A stretch of DNA of 64,000 bases from Rhodospirillales bacterium (GTDB lineage Bacteria; Pseudomonadota; Alphaproteobacteria; Rhodospirillales; UBA2165), in assembly GCA_022822205.1 (NCBI GenBank), contig JAJECC010000047.1:70628-134627 (forward strand), in the 5' to 3' direction. Numbering within the stretch: the first letter of the stretch is position 1; the number at the start of each line of letters is the position of its first letter. The notes beneath the pieces were generated by a model, which searched no databases, was not told the origin of the DNA, and saw only the letters and a list, made by a program, of their open reading frames with translations. Both the position numbers and the translations under genes were made by a program. Shown one piece after another: positions 18,736 to 28,228 of the stretch.

Positions 18736-20604
18736 ATGGTAAGCACGGCCGCAATTGCCATGGAAGAACCGGTCCGCGAGGAGGTGGAGGACGTTGTCAT
18801 CCGGTTCGCCGGGGACTCGGGCGACGGCATTCAGATTACGGGGGGTCAATTCACCCAAACCACCGCGCTGGCCGGAAACGACCTGGCAACCTTCCCGGAC
18901 TTTCCGGCCGAGATCAGGGCGCCCGCCGGCACGACCTTCGGGGTTTCGGCCTTTCAAATTCATTTCGGATCCCGTGATATCAAGACCGCCGGCGACGCAC
19001 CGGACGTGCTGGTTGCGCTGAACCCGGCGGCGCTGAAGGTCAACCTTGGCGATTTGCGGGATGGCGGCCTGATCGTCGCGGATACCGGCGCGTTCACCGA
19101 CCGGAACCTGAAAAAGGCCGGATTCGACGAGAACCCGCTCGACAATGACAGCCTCGACAACTACCGGGTTGTCGCCATCGATGTTTCCAAGAACACCCTG
19201 GAAGCGGTCAAGGACGAGGGCCTCAGCCAGAAAGAAGCGCTTCGCTGCAAGAACATGTGGACGCTGGGCCTGGTCTATTGGCTCTACGACCGCGACCGCA
19301 AACCGACCTTCGACTGGCTTACCGGCAAGTTCAAAAGCCGCCCTGAAATCGCCAACGCCAACATCGCCGCCGTGAATGCGGGCCATGCGTTCGGTGAAAC
19401 CATGGAAGTGTCCGATGGCGGGGTCGCCTATACGGTCTCGGCCGCCGAAATCGATCCCGGCCTTTATCGAACGGTTACCGGGATCGAGGCGCTGTCCTGG
19501 GGTCTGATAGCCGGCTCTCAATCGACCCAACTCGATTTGTTTTTTGCCGGCTACCCGATCACACCGGCCTCGGCGGTGCTTCACACGCTTTCGCGTCTCA
19601 AGGAATTCGGCGTCATCACATTCCAGGCCGAGGACGAGATCGCCGCCGTCTGCTCGGCCATTGGCGCGTCCTATGCCGGTAATCTCGGTGTGACGGCGAG
19701 TTCCGGCCCGGGCATCGCGCTCAAGACCGAAGCCATCGGCCTCGCCATCTCCGTGGAACTGCCCCTCGTGGTGATCAACGTCCAGCGCGCCGGCCCATCG
19801 ACCGGCATGCCGACGAAGACCGAACAATCCGACCTGCATCAGGCGGTCTACGGCCGAAACGCGGACAGTCCGCTCGCGGTCATCGCGGCCAAGTCGCCCG
19901 CCGATTGCTTCGAGGTCGCCATCGAGGCGGCCCGGATCGCGACCAAGTACATGACCCCGGTAATGCTGCTGGCCGACGGCTATCTCGCCAACGCGTCGGA
20001 ACCGTGGCGGATCCCCGACGCGACAGCCATCGACGCCAGCCCGGTATCCTTCCATACCGACCCGGATGACTTCCATCCCTTCCTGCGGGATGAAACGACC
20101 CTGTCGCGCGCCTGGGCGGTTCCCGGAACGCCGGGTCTCGAGCACCGGATTGGCGGTATCGAGAAGTCCTATTCCACGGGCAACATTTCCTACGGGCCCG
20201 AGAACCACCAGAAAATGACCGACACCCGCCATGCCAAAATCGACGGCATCGCCAAGGACATCCCGGACCAGACGGTGGAACTGGGCAGCCAAGGCGGCAA
20301 GATGGCGCTGGTCGGCTGGGGCTCGACATTCGGTCCGATCAACCGCGCGGTTCAAATTCTGCGCGCGGACGGCCACGACGTGTCCCACATCCACATCCGT
20401 CACATCTGGCCGCTGCCCGCCAACCTGGAGAGCTTGCTCGGCGGCTACGAGCAAATCCTGGTTCCGGAAATGAACACCGGTCAGCTGCTGACCGTACTGC
20501 GGAGCGAGTACCTGCTGCCCGCTGAGGGCGTGAACAAGGTTTCCGGCCAACCGTTCAAAGTCGCCGAGATTGTCGACGCAGTCCGTAGCCGGCTGGAGAA
20601 ATAA
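18736..20604 (+). CDS. korA: 2-oxoacid:ferredoxin oxidoreductase, fused gamma-alpha subunit (KorA-like)
   Basis: 622 residues. The N-terminal 190 residues are the gamma domain (RFAGDSGDGIQITGGQF), fused to the alpha subunit that begins near ALSWGLIAGS and contains FFAGYPITPAS and the TPP-interface stretch GPSTGMPTKTEQ. This fused layout is that of two-subunit 2-oxoglutarate:ferredoxin oxidoreductases, which convert 2-oxoglutarate, CoA and oxidised ferredoxin to succinyl-CoA, CO2 and reduced ferredoxin, or the reverse. ATG 18736 follows GGGAG. The partner korB starts 2 bases after the stop. Substrate assignment to 2-oxoglutarate is by similarity in layout; related enzymes use other 2-oxoacids. 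Confidence 0.9.
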   Translation: MVSTAAIAMEEPVREEVEDVVIRFAGDSGDGIQITGGQFTQTTALAGNDLATFPDFPAEIRAPAGTTFGVSAFQIHFGSRDIKTAGDAPDVLVALNPAALKVNLGDLRDGGLIVADTGAFTDRNLKKAGFDENPLDNDSLDNYRVVAIDVSKNTLEAVKDEGLSQKEALRCKNMWTLGLVYWLYDRDRKPTFDWLTGKFKSRPEIANANIAAVNAGHAFGETMEVSDGGVAYTVSAAEIDPGLYRTVTGIEALSWGLIAGSQSTQLDLFFAGYPITPASAVLHTLSRLKEFGVITFQAEDEIAAVCSAIGASYAGNLGVTASSGPGIALKTEAIGLAISVELPLVVINVQRAGPSTGMPTKTEQSDLHQAVYGRNADSPLAVIAAKSPADCFEVAIEAARIATKYMTPVMLLADGYLANASEPWRIPDATAIDASPVSFHTDPDDFHPFLRDETTLSRAWAVPGTPGLEHRIGGIEKSYSTGNISYGPENHQKMTDTRHAKIDGIAKDIPDQTVELGSQGGKMALVGWGSTFGPINRAVQILRADGHDVSHIHIRHIWPLPANLESLLGGYEQILVPEMNTGQLLTVLRSEYLLPAEGVNKVSGQPFKVAEIVDAVRSRLEK

Positions 20605-20606
20605 GC

Positions 20607-21632
20607 ATGAACGTACAAACCCCGCCTGAAAAACTGACCGCCAAGGACTATGCCTCCGACCAGGAGGTCCGCTGGTGCCCGGGGTGCGGCGATTACGCGA
20701 TCGTCCGCGCCATGCAAAAGACCCTGGCCGATCTTCAATCGCCGCCGGAGAAGACCGTTTTCGTATCCGGTATCGGGTGCGCCGCGCGCTTCCCCTACTA
20801 CATGGCGACCTATGGTTTTCACACCATCCACGGACGCGCGGCCTCCCTCGCAACCGGAGTGAAACTCGCCAACCCGGACCTGGACGTGTGGGTCATCTCC
20901 GGTGACGGCGATTCGCTCTCCATCGGCGGCAATCACCTGATGCATGTGCTGCGCCGCAACGTGAACCTGCAATACATCCTGTTCAACAACGAGATTTACG
21001 GGCTCACCAAGGGTCAGTACTCGCCGACCTCCCGGCTCGGCACGCGCTCCCCGTCGACCCCGCTGGGTTCGGTCGATGCGCCGGTCAACCCTGCCTCCTT
21101 CGCCCTCGGCTGCGGCGCGAAGTTCGTCGCCCGATCGATCGATTCTTCTCAGAAGCACCTGCCTGAGGTCTTCGCCCGCGCCCACACCCACCAAGGCGCG
21201 TCGTTCGTCGAGGTGTTCCAGAACTGCATCGTCTACAATGACGGGGTGTACTCTTCGTTCACCGACAAGGGTGCCGCCGAAGACAACCAGTTGATCGTCG
21301 AGCACGGCAAGCCGCTGGTCTTCGGCAAGGAGCGCGACAAGGGCATCCGCCTCAAGCCCGGCGCCATGGAGTTGGAGGTGGTGACCGTCGGCAAGAACGG
21401 CATCACCGTCGGTGACGTTCTGGTTCACGACGAGACCAACAAGCTGGCCGCGACCCTGCTGGTGGAGATGGCGCGTCCGGCATTTCCGGTCGCCATCGGC
21501 GTGCTCTACTGCAATCCCAGCGAGACCTACGACGGCGCGGTCCGCAATCAGGTCGAACTGGCCCAGTCAAAGGGCGGCAAGCCCGACCTCAATGCGCTCA
21601 TGCGCAGCGGCCCCACCTGGACCGTGGACTGA
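20607..21632 (+). CDS. korB: 2-oxoacid:ferredoxin oxidoreductase, beta subunit (KorB-like)
   Basis: 341 residues. Cys24 and Cys27 in WCPGCGD, Cys58 in GIGCAARF and Cys207 in QNCIVYND fit the four ligands of the single [4Fe-4S] cluster in this enzyme type. The thiamine pyrophosphate site is GDGDSLSIGGNH with the LFNNEIYGLTKGQ stretch. No separate delta (ferredoxin-like) subunit is nearby, as expected for the two-subunit class, so electrons go directly to ferredoxin. It forms the catalytic half with KorA. Confidence 0.93.
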   Translation: MNVQTPPEKLTAKDYASDQEVRWCPGCGDYAIVRAMQKTLADLQSPPEKTVFVSGIGCAARFPYYMATYGFHTIHGRAASLATGVKLANPDLDVWVISGDGDSLSIGGNHLMHVLRRNVNLQYILFNNEIYGLTKGQYSPTSRLGTRSPSTPLGSVDAPVNPASFALGCGAKFVARSIDSSQKHLPEVFARAHTHQGASFVEVFQNCIVYNDGVYSSFTDKGAAEDNQLIVEHGKPLVFGKERDKGIRLKPGAMELEVVTVGKNGITVGDVLVHDETNKLAATLLVEMARPAFPVAIGVLYCNPSETYDGAVRNQVELAQSKGGKPDLNALMRSGPTWTVD

Positions 21633-21719
21633 CCGCACGCCAGGCGAACGCAATTATCTTCGGCCGCGTTGGCGCCCGCCGTTTTCGGCGGTGCTTGCAG
21701 CCGTGACGGCCCTTTGACC

Positions 21720-22151
21720 CTACTTGTCGCCCGGTTGCCAGCCCGTCGGGGCCATCTCGAAACCGTCGAATTCGAAGGCTGGTGCAACGGTGCAACCCGC
21801 CAACGTCCATTCGCCGAGGCTTTCGGCCGACTGCCAGGCATCGGCCGGAACCACGAACTGCGGCGCCTGGCCGGCCGCGAGATCGGTTCCGAGGATGCGG
21901 CTGACCGCGGCGGCGCCGTCATGGGAGACGGAAAGCCGCAGCGGCGCCCCATCGTAAAAATGCCAGATTTCCGTCGCATCGACCCGGTGCCAGGCGGACG
22001 TCTCGCCGGCGCGCAACAGATAGTAGATCGAGGTGACCGCGCCACGGCCGCCCGCCGCCGGAGCATGGCGGTAGATCTCCTTGTAGCAGCCGCCCTCGGG
22101 GTGAGGCTCCAGGCCGAGCGCGGCAATGACGGAGTCGGCATCGGTGGTCAT
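21720..22151 (-). CDS. Cupin domain protein, DUF985 family
   Basis: 143 residues from ATG 22151. The sequence PHPEGGCYKEIYR, the core TSIYYLLRAGETSAWHRV with DATEIWHFYDG, and VPADAWQSAES are typical of the DUF985 single-domain cupins. His residues in SAWHRV and EIWHFY are candidate metal or ligand contacts. Family function is unknown, though sugar epimerase-like structures have been noted for relatives. The gene is convergent with korB and divergent from the methyltransferase gene. The frame stays open far upstream, but that part overlaps the neighbouring gene and is not coding. Confidence 0.9.
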   Translation of the reverse strand: MTTDADSVIAALGLEPHPEGGCYKEIYRHAPAAGGRGAVTSIYYLLRAGETSAWHRVDATEIWHFYDGAPLRLSVSHDGAAAVSRILGTDLAAGQAPQFVVPADAWQSAESLGEWTLAGCTVAPAFEFDGFEMAPTGWQPGDK

Positions 22152-22232
22152 GGATAAGCCATAGCGCGGCGCGGGTTGGCGTGCAATCGGCGGCGGTACC
22201 TGTTGCGCCACCGGTTGTGATATGCTCGGCCC

Positions 22233-22946
22233 ATGTGGCTCGATGTCATTGATCTTAGGGACTTTTATGCCTCCCCGCTGGGGCGGGTCGCGCGGCGCAT
22301 GATCCGCGAACGGATACGCGATTGCTGGCCGGACGTAACCGGCCAGACCGTCGTCGGGATCGGGTTTGCAACCCCTTATCTCGGTCAGTACCGGCAGGAG
22401 GCGCGCCGGGTGATCGCCGCCATGCCGGCGCCGCAAGGCGTCATCCACTGGCCGATCGAGGGTCCGGGCGAAACCATGCTTTGCGAGGAGGCCGACCTGC
22501 CGTTGCCCGATCTGTCGGTTGACCGGCTGATCATGGTTCACGCGATCGAGTGCGCCGAACAGGTACGGCCGCTGATGCGCGAGGTTTGGCGGGTGCTCGC
22601 CGGCAATGGGCGGCTGTTGGTTATCGCGCCCAACCGCCGCGGAATTTGGGCGCGCCTCGACAGAACCCCGTTCGGCTTCGGGAGTCCCTACACCAATTCC
22701 CAGCTCTCCGGGCTGCTCCGGGACACCATGTTCGCACCGGTCTCCCGGGCCGGCGCGCTTTACGTGCCGCCGGCCCGCTCGCGGATGATCCAATCATCGG
22801 CGCGCGCCTGGGAGAATGTAGGGGTCAGGTGGTTCAAGGGTTTCGGCGGCGTGGTCATGGTCGAGGCCAGCAAACAGATCTACGCCGCAACCCCCGCCGG
22901 CGAGGTTGCCCGGCGGCGCTCCTACGCCACCGCGACCAACCAGTAG
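22233..22946 (+). CDS. Class I SAM-dependent methyltransferase (methyltransferase type 11-like)
   Basis: 237 residues. The N-terminal DFYASPLGRVARRMIRERI and the SAM-binding loop VVGIGFATPYL are followed by an acidic strand end and LSVDRLIMVHAIECAEQVRPLM, then the strand NGRLLVIAPNRRG. The order fits the class I fold. This family is widespread in alphaproteobacteria, but its substrate is not established; proximity to a glyoxalase II gene is common elsewhere, not seen here. The motif I glycine pattern (GIGFATPYL) is atypical, lacking the usual GxGxG. Confidence 0.82.
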   Translation: MWLDVIDLRDFYASPLGRVARRMIRERIRDCWPDVTGQTVVGIGFATPYLGQYRQEARRVIAAMPAPQGVIHWPIEGPGETMLCEEADLPLPDLSVDRLIMVHAIECAEQVRPLMREVWRVLAGNGRLLVIAPNRRGIWARLDRTPFGFGSPYTNSQLSGLLRDTMFAPVSRAGALYVPPARSRMIQSSARAWENVGVRWFKGFGGVVMVEASKQIYAATPAGEVARRRSYATATNQ

Positions 22947-22955
22947 CCTTTGGGA

Positions 22956-23597
22956 TTAGGACCGATGGAGCAGAAAGACCGCCTGTTCGCCCATCAAATT
23001 GGCGAAAAACATGCCGGAGCCGATCCCGCGGGCGCGGCCGGTACTGTCCAATGAGATGCTGCGCTCGATGGTGATGTTCATTTCGTCACACAGCAGGATG
23101 AAATCCTTGATGGTGCAAAAGTGGATATTGGGCGTGTCGTACCATTGGTCGGGAAGCGACTCGTTCACCGGCATCCGTCCCTGAAGGGCGAGGCCCACCC
23201 GGCACCGCCAATGGGCGAAATTGGGGAAGGAGACAATCGCCCGATTGCCGATCCTAAGCATGTTTTCAAGCACCTGTTTCGGCGCCATGGTCGCCTGCAG
23301 GGTCTGGCTCAACAGGACGTAGTCGAAGGCGGCTGCCGGATAATCGTTGAGATCCGTTTCCGCGTCGCCCTGTATGACCGGCAGGCCGGCCGATACGCAG
23401 GCATTCACCCCCGACGTCGATAGCTCGATCCCGCGGCCGTCCACCTGTTTGAAGTGGACCAGATAGTCGAGCAGTTCACCATCGCCGCAGCCGACGTCGA
23501 GCACCCTGGATCCCGGCTCCACCATATCGGCGATAAGCTGCAGATCGACGCGGATGGCGTCCCGGCGGGCTTCGGAGTCTTTGCGTGCCATATTCAT
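22956..23597 (-). CDS. metW: Methionine biosynthesis protein MetW
   Basis: 213 residues with methyltransferase-like motif I (VLDVGCGDGELL) and the MetW-specific stretches SQTLQATMAPKQVLENMLR and SFPNFAHWRCR. ATG 23597 lies nine bases after AGGGGGAGG on the minus strand. MetW is always linked to metX and needed for full homoserine acylation in several proteobacteria; its catalytic activity is not firmly known. It begins 15 bases after the metX stop in one operon. Confidence 0.96.
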   Translation of the reverse strand: MNMARKDSEARRDAIRVDLQLIADMVEPGSRVLDVGCGDGELLDYLVHFKQVDGRGIELSTSGVNACVSAGLPVIQGDAETDLNDYPAAAFDYVLLSQTLQATMAPKQVLENMLRIGNRAIVSFPNFAHWRCRVGLALQGRMPVNESLPDQWYDTPNIHFCTIKDFILLCDEMNITIERSISLDSTGRARGIGSGMFFANLMGEQAVFLLHRS

Positions 23598-23612
23598 CGC
23601 CGCGGCCTCCCC

Positions 23613-24785
23613 CTAACCCAGGAGGCCCCGTTGTTCGTCGGCGCCATCGAGGAATCCGCGGAGCACCCGCCAGAATTCCGGCTCGTCGAGGAGGAACGCA
23701 TCGTGCCCGTTATCGGTCTCGATCTCGGCGAAGCTGACGCTCGCGGCGGCCGCATTCAGCGCCTTCACGATGTGGCGGCTCTCGGCGGTGGGATACAGCC
23801 AGTCGGTGGTGAACGAAATCACGCAGAACCGGGCATTGGTCTCCTGGAACGCCTGGGCCAGAACCCCGTCGTAGCGCTCGGCCAGGTCGAAGTAATCCAT
23901 CGCCCGGGTGATGTAGAGGTACGAGTTGGCATCGAATCGGTCGACGAACGTGCTGCCCTGATGGCGCAAATAGCTCTCCACCTGAAAATCGGCGTCGAAA
24001 CCGTAGGTCACGGAATCCCGATCCTGGAGCTTGCGGCCGAACTTCGAATGCAGGGATGCTTCCGACATATAGGTGACATGGGCGACCATACGCGCGATCG
24101 CAAGCCCCCGGTGCGGGACCACGCCCTGGCGATGGTAGTCCCCCGAGCGCCAGTCGGGATCGGCGGTGATTGCCTGGCGGCCGGTTTCGTGAAACGCGAT
24201 GTTCTGCGCCGAATGCAGCGCCGAACAGGCGATGGGCACCGCCGAAAATACCCGGTCCGGGTAAAGTGCCGCCCACTCCAGCACCTGCATGCCCCCCATG
24301 GAACCGCCGATGACGCAGAACAGGTCCGGAATGTCCAACGCGTCCAACAGCATGGCCTGCGCATGAACCATGTCGGCGATCGTGATCACCGGGAACGAGA
24401 GGCCCCAAGGCTCGCCTGTCTCGGGATTGGTCTCCTTGGGTCCGACGGTGCCCATGCAGCCCCCGAGAATATTGGAGCAGATGACGAAGTATTTGTCGGT
24501 ATCGAGGATTTTGCCGGGGCCGACGACCACTTCCCACCAGCCCGGCCGGCCGATCATCGGATGATCGCCGGCAACATACTGATCGCCACTCAACGCGTGA
24601 CAAACAAGAATGGCGTTTGACTTGGACTCGTTGAGCGTCCCGTAGGTCTCGAACGCCATCGGGAAATCCCTGAGCTCCACCCCGCAATCCAGGCGCAGAG
24701 ATTCCTCCACGCCCAATTGAATGGTGCGATGGGAAATCTCGGGTGCCTCGAACCCTGCCGCAGAATGCTCGTCCGGCGCAGTCAT
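23613..24785 (-). CDS. metX: Homoserine O-acetyltransferase/acyltransferase MetX
   Basis: 390 residues, alpha/beta hydrolase fold. The catalytic triad is visible: Ser162 in GGSMGGMQ, Asp328 in TTDWLYP, His361 in DNGHDAFL. It activates homoserine for methionine synthesis by transferring an acyl group from acyl-CoA. MetX-family enzymes may use acetyl- or succinyl-CoA, and the sequence alone does not settle this for me. It heads the metX-metW operon and is divergent from hisC across a 218-base gap. Confidence 0.95.
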   Translation of the reverse strand: MTAPDEHSAAGFEAPEISHRTIQLGVEESLRLDCGVELRDFPMAFETYGTLNESKSNAILVCHALSGDQYVAGDHPMIGRPGWWEVVVGPGKILDTDKYFVICSNILGGCMGTVGPKETNPETGEPWGLSFPVITIADMVHAQAMLLDALDIPDLFCVIGGSMGGMQVLEWAALYPDRVFSAVPIACSALHSAQNIAFHETGRQAITADPDWRSGDYHRQGVVPHRGLAIARMVAHVTYMSEASLHSKFGRKLQDRDSVTYGFDADFQVESYLRHQGSTFVDRFDANSYLYITRAMDYFDLAERYDGVLAQAFQETNARFCVISFTTDWLYPTAESRHIVKALNAAAASVSFAEIETDNGHDAFLLDEPEFWRVLRGFLDGADEQRGLLG

Positions 24786-25003
24786 TGCCTCGTCAGCCCA
24801 AATTCAGAATTCGCTTCCACCGTCCCGGCCGCCCGCGCAGGCCGCGCGAAATCAGCCCAACCCGGCGGCGGAGAGGCCTCATAGCTATGAATCATCCCGG
24901 TAAGTGTCAATGTTTTCTTTGATTTTACAGATGCCTAGGACTATCACTGTCGCCGTTCCCGGACCCGGGAGGTGGGGTCCGGCCCATTGTTTGGAGCAGA
25001 CGA
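24786..25003. promoter_or_regulatory. Divergent metX/hisC intergenic region
   Basis: 218 bases that must hold the promoters for metX (leftward) and hisC (rightward). GGAG at 24993-24996 is the hisC ribosome binding site. I looked on the minus strand for a SAM-II riboswitch, expected before metX in many alphaproteobacteria, and did not find its conserved pattern. No clear -35/-10 pair could be assigned. Confidence 0.5.
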
Positions 25004-26107
25004 ATGACCGGCGGTGCGACCGGCCCCAGCCCTCTTCCCGGCCTCCTGGATATCGCCCCCTATGTGGGCGGGGAATCCGAAATCGAGGGCGTGGAGCGGG
25101 TCATCAAACTGGCTTCCAACGAGGGCGCCTTCGGCCCCTCGCCGAAGGCCATGCAGGCCCTCAGGGATACGGCGGGCGAGGTCTACCGCTACCCGGACGG
25201 TGATTCGCAAAAATTGCGCGCCGCGCTCGCCGCCAAGCATGGCATCCATATGGAGCGGATTGTCGTCGGCGCCGGATCGGACGACCTGATCACCCTCCTC
25301 TGCCGGGCTTACGCCGGGGTCGACGACGAGGTGTTGTTTACCGCTCACGCGTTCGCCATGTACCCCATCTATGCCCGGGGCGTGCGGGCGACGCTGGTCG
25401 CGGCGCCGGAAGACGGGATTACGGCCGACGTGGACAATTTGTTGGAACGGGCGGGTGAGAACACCAAATTGCTCTTCCTCGCCAACCCCAACAATCCCAC
25501 CGGCACCTACCTTCCGGTCGACGAGATCAGGCGGCTGCGCGCCGGCCTGCCGGACCACGTGCTTCTGGTCCTGGATGCCGCGTATTGCGAGTACGTGAGC
25601 AGGAACGATTACGAGCCGGGGATCAATCTGGTCGACGGATCGGACAATATCCTGATGCTCAGGACGTTCTCGAAAATCTACGGTCTCGGCGGGCTGAGGA
25701 TCGGCTGGTGCTACGGGCCCGAAATGGTCATCGACGTTTTGAACCGGCTGCGAAGCCCGTTCAACGTCTCCAACTCGGGCCAGGCGGCGGCGCTTGCCGC
25801 CCTCGGCGACGATGAGTTCGTCGAGATGTCCCGCAAGCACAACGACGCGTGCCGTGAATGGACCACCAGCGCGCTGCGCAAAATCGGAATCACGGTCCCG
25901 GACGGCGTTTGCAACTTCGTCCTTGCCCGATTTGCCGAAGAACCGGGAAGGAACGCCGAGGCCGCCGACGCCTTTCTTCGCGCCAAGGGCATCATCGTCC
26001 GGCGGATGGGCGGCTACGGCTTGCCGGACTCGCTTCGCATCTCCATCGGCACGGACGAAGAAATGAAGATGGTGGTCGACATTCTCACTGAATTCATGGG
26101 GGCGTGA
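25004..26107 (+). CDS. hisC: Histidinol-phosphate/aromatic aminotransferase HisC
   Basis: 367 residues, class I/II aminotransferase. PLP-binding Lys224 lies in TFSKIYGLGGLRIGW; other conserved points are KLASNEGAFGPSP, NPNNPTGTY and LDAAYCEY. Family members act on imidazoleacetol phosphate in histidine synthesis, and many also transaminate aromatic 2-oxoacids. The gene overlaps the start of tyrC, so here an aromatic role (tyrosine/phenylalanine) beside or instead of histidine is likely. That inference rests on context only. Confidence 0.92.
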   Translation: MTGGATGPSPLPGLLDIAPYVGGESEIEGVERVIKLASNEGAFGPSPKAMQALRDTAGEVYRYPDGDSQKLRAALAAKHGIHMERIVVGAGSDDLITLLCRAYAGVDDEVLFTAHAFAMYPIYARGVRATLVAAPEDGITADVDNLLERAGENTKLLFLANPNNPTGTYLPVDEIRRLRAGLPDHVLLVLDAAYCEYVSRNDYEPGINLVDGSDNILMLRTFSKIYGLGGLRIGWCYGPEMVIDVLNRLRSPFNVSNSGQAAALAALGDDEFVEMSRKHNDACREWTTSALRKIGITVPDGVCNFVLARFAEEPGRNAEAADAFLRAKGIIVRRMGGYGLPDSLRISIGTDEEMKMVVDILTEFMGA

Positions 26108-26997
26108 TGTCCGGCGGCCAAGTCCATTTCCAGCGGATTGCTTTGATCGGTATCGGGCTGATCGGCTCGTCGCTGGCGCACGTCATCAGGCGGGACGGCC
26201 TCGCCGGCCACATCGCGGTGGGCGATATCAATTCCGGGCATTGCGCCAAAGCGCTCGAGCTCGGGATTGCCGACAGCGCCGGCGAAGACGTGGCCGAGGC
26301 GGCCAAGGATGCGGACCTCGTGATCATATGCGCGCCCATCGGCGCCTACGCCTCCATCGCCGAGACCATCGCACCCGTGCTGAAGCCGGGGGCCATCCTC
26401 AGCGATGTGGGTTCGGTCAAACAGGCGGTGCTGCGCGACCTGTCCCCGCATGTTCCGGAAGGCGTGCATCTGATCCCCGCCCATCCCGTCGCGGGCACCG
26501 AGCATTCGGGCCCCGAATCCGGCTTTCCCGAGCTGTTCGACGGCCGGTGGTGCGTGCTGACGCCGCCCGAGGACGCCGACGAAGCGGCGGTTGAAAAGGT
26601 TGCGGCCCTCTGGCGGAGCGCCCGCTCGATGATCGAGATGATGGACCCGGAGCATCATGATCAGGTGATGGCCGTCACCTCGCACCTGCCGCATCTGATC
26701 GCCTACACCATCGTCGGCACCGCAACGGATCTGGAAAAAAGCCTGCGCAACGAGGTGATCAAGTTCTCGGCCAGCGGCTTCCGCGATTTCACCCGGATCG
26801 CCGCCTCCGATCCGGTCATGTGGCGGGACGTATTCCTCAACAACCGGGATGCGGTGTTGGAGATTCTACAGCGGTTCAACGAGGATTTGACGGCCTTGCA
26901 GCGGGCCATCCGCTGGGGCGAGGCCGAAACCCTGCACGAGCTGTTCTCGCGAACCCGAGAAATCCGCCGCGGGGTCATCGACGCCAAACAGGCGTAA
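26107..26997 (+). CDS. tyrC: Prephenate/arogenate dehydrogenase
   Basis: 296 residues from ATG 26107, which shares its A with the hisC stop (TGATG); GTG 26104 is the alternative. The Rossmann motif is GIGLIGSSLAHV, followed by VGDIN with an acidic residue favouring NAD. The substrate region HPVAGTEHSGPESG, together with TSHLPHLIAY, is conserved in TyrA/TyrC dehydrogenases. It oxidises prephenate (or arogenate) in tyrosine synthesis. Overlap with hisC supports a shared aromatic amino acid operon. Confidence 0.94.
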   Translation: MSGGQVHFQRIALIGIGLIGSSLAHVIRRDGLAGHIAVGDINSGHCAKALELGIADSAGEDVAEAAKDADLVIICAPIGAYASIAETIAPVLKPGAILSDVGSVKQAVLRDLSPHVPEGVHLIPAHPVAGTEHSGPESGFPELFDGRWCVLTPPEDADEAAVEKVAALWRSARSMIEMMDPEHHDQVMAVTSHLPHLIAYTIVGTATDLEKSLRNEVIKFSASGFRDFTRIAASDPVMWRDVFLNNRDAVLEILQRFNEDLTALQRAIRWGEAETLHELFSRTREIRRGVIDAKQA

Positions 26998-27003
26998 TCC
27001 GCC

Positions 27004-28134
27004 TCAGCGAAGAATGCGCAGCCGATTTGTTTCGCCTGCCCGCTCCGGCCATCGGATTTCGGGGATTTCCATCAGCGGCACCGGTCCGGCGGACAGTTTC
27101 CGGTCTTGAACCGACAGCGGCAGGCTGAGCACCCGGGGTCCGCCGCCGGCCGGGCGCCTAGCCAACACCCCCAGCACCAGCTTTGCCATCGCCGCGTCGC
27201 GCGGACGGATGATGCCGGCCTCACGCAGCGCGTCGATGGCGCCAAGGAATCCTTCGATGCGCGCCGTCAGAGCGCCGATGGGCTGCAGGTTCCGGTCCAG
27301 CGCCAGGGTGCCGCTGGCCCGAACGCCGAGCTGTCCATAACGTATATCCACTTTGTCGAGTTCCAGCGTGCCGCCCTGATCCCGCCACGCGCCGAGGCTC
27401 TCGAGGACATTTTCCAGCGGAAAGTCACCCACCAGCCGCGCCTCGAGCAAAGCGCGCTGAAGCGCGTTGCCGAGGGGCAGGCGCGCGAGCGCGGGCGCGT
27501 TCACTCCTTCGGCGGCGATAGTAAACCGGAGATCGGGAGTGGACCCCTCGCCATCGCCGCCCGATCGCCGCTCGGCGCTCAGCCGGGCACTCGCGACGGC
27601 ATAGGCGGGCCGCCCCCGGCTGTCCTCGAGGTCGATCCGCCGCAAATCCAGGGACAGAAACTCGGGAAACCCCTCGGAATCGAATACCGCGGCGGCCCGT
27701 ACCCGGCCGGTCTTCCCTCTCAACGCCTGCCGGCCGGGACCCGAACCGAACTCGAAACCGTGTTCTCCGGTGAGTTCGATCCGAAAATCCCGCCGGCGCC
27801 ACGGCTTCACTTCCGCAACCGCGCGCGCAAACCCGGCGGACCAGTCGGCTTGGCCGGAACCGGGCGGCGGCGAAAATTCGAGTTTGGGATCCCAGGCGAT
27901 CAGCTTGAAGGCCAGGGGATAACCGCCGATGTCAAGCCTGCTGACCCTTGCCGACAATCCCGAAGCGGGTCTTTGAGCGATCCATTCCTCGACGCCCGTC
28001 CTCAGCTGCGAGGCGCCGGCAAACCAGAGGACGGTATAGACCAGCGCGGCAATCGCGACGGCGCCCCCTCCGATCAAACCGTAACGGACGAGCTTCGGAT
28101 GGCGTGGGGGCTCATAAGGCGCCGGACAAGTCAT
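27004..28134 (-). CDS. DUF2125 domain protein, membrane anchored
   Basis: 376 residues. One transmembrane segment lies near residues 18-40 (YGLIGGGAVAIAALVYTVLWFAG written in part), after a short basic-Pro N-terminus, so the bulk should face the periplasm. The rest is rich in beta-strand-like segments such as VSRLDIGGYPLAFKL and LELDKVDIRYGQLGVRASGTL, the DUF2125 pattern found mainly in alphaproteobacteria. The fold recalls AsmA-like outer-membrane biogenesis proteins, but no function is established. It is convergent with tyrC, with only 6 bases between the stops. Confidence 0.86.
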   Translation of the reverse strand: MTCPAPYEPPRHPKLVRYGLIGGGAVAIAALVYTVLWFAGASQLRTGVEEWIAQRPASGLSARVSRLDIGGYPLAFKLIAWDPKLEFSPPPGSGQADWSAGFARAVAEVKPWRRRDFRIELTGEHGFEFGSGPGRQALRGKTGRVRAAAVFDSEGFPEFLSLDLRRIDLEDSRGRPAYAVASARLSAERRSGGDGEGSTPDLRFTIAAEGVNAPALARLPLGNALQRALLEARLVGDFPLENVLESLGAWRDQGGTLELDKVDIRYGQLGVRASGTLALDRNLQPIGALTARIEGFLGAIDALREAGIIRPRDAAMAKLVLGVLARRPAGGGPRVLSLPLSVQDRKLSAGPVPLMEIPEIRWPERAGETNRLRILR

Positions 28135-28228
28135 GGCCTATATATAGGCGGGCCGGACAAAGCTATCGAGATCGTTTGCGGTGGTGTAAACAGATGGTGA
28201 CTCCCCGCCTCTGCCGGACGCCAACCGC

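Noticed and set aside
18664-20853. Long minus-strand open frame opposite korA
   Set aside because: It is a composition shadow: Arg/Gly/Asp-rich, no homology, no ribosome binding site, and exactly antisense to a well-conserved gene. The same applies to long antisense frames over the S9 peptidase, gpmI, ftsX and slt.
24786-24960. SAM-II riboswitch before metX
   Set aside because: The minus strand has a TGATTT but lacks the following conserved GCTAAA and the pseudoknot partner segments, so no riboswitch was called.
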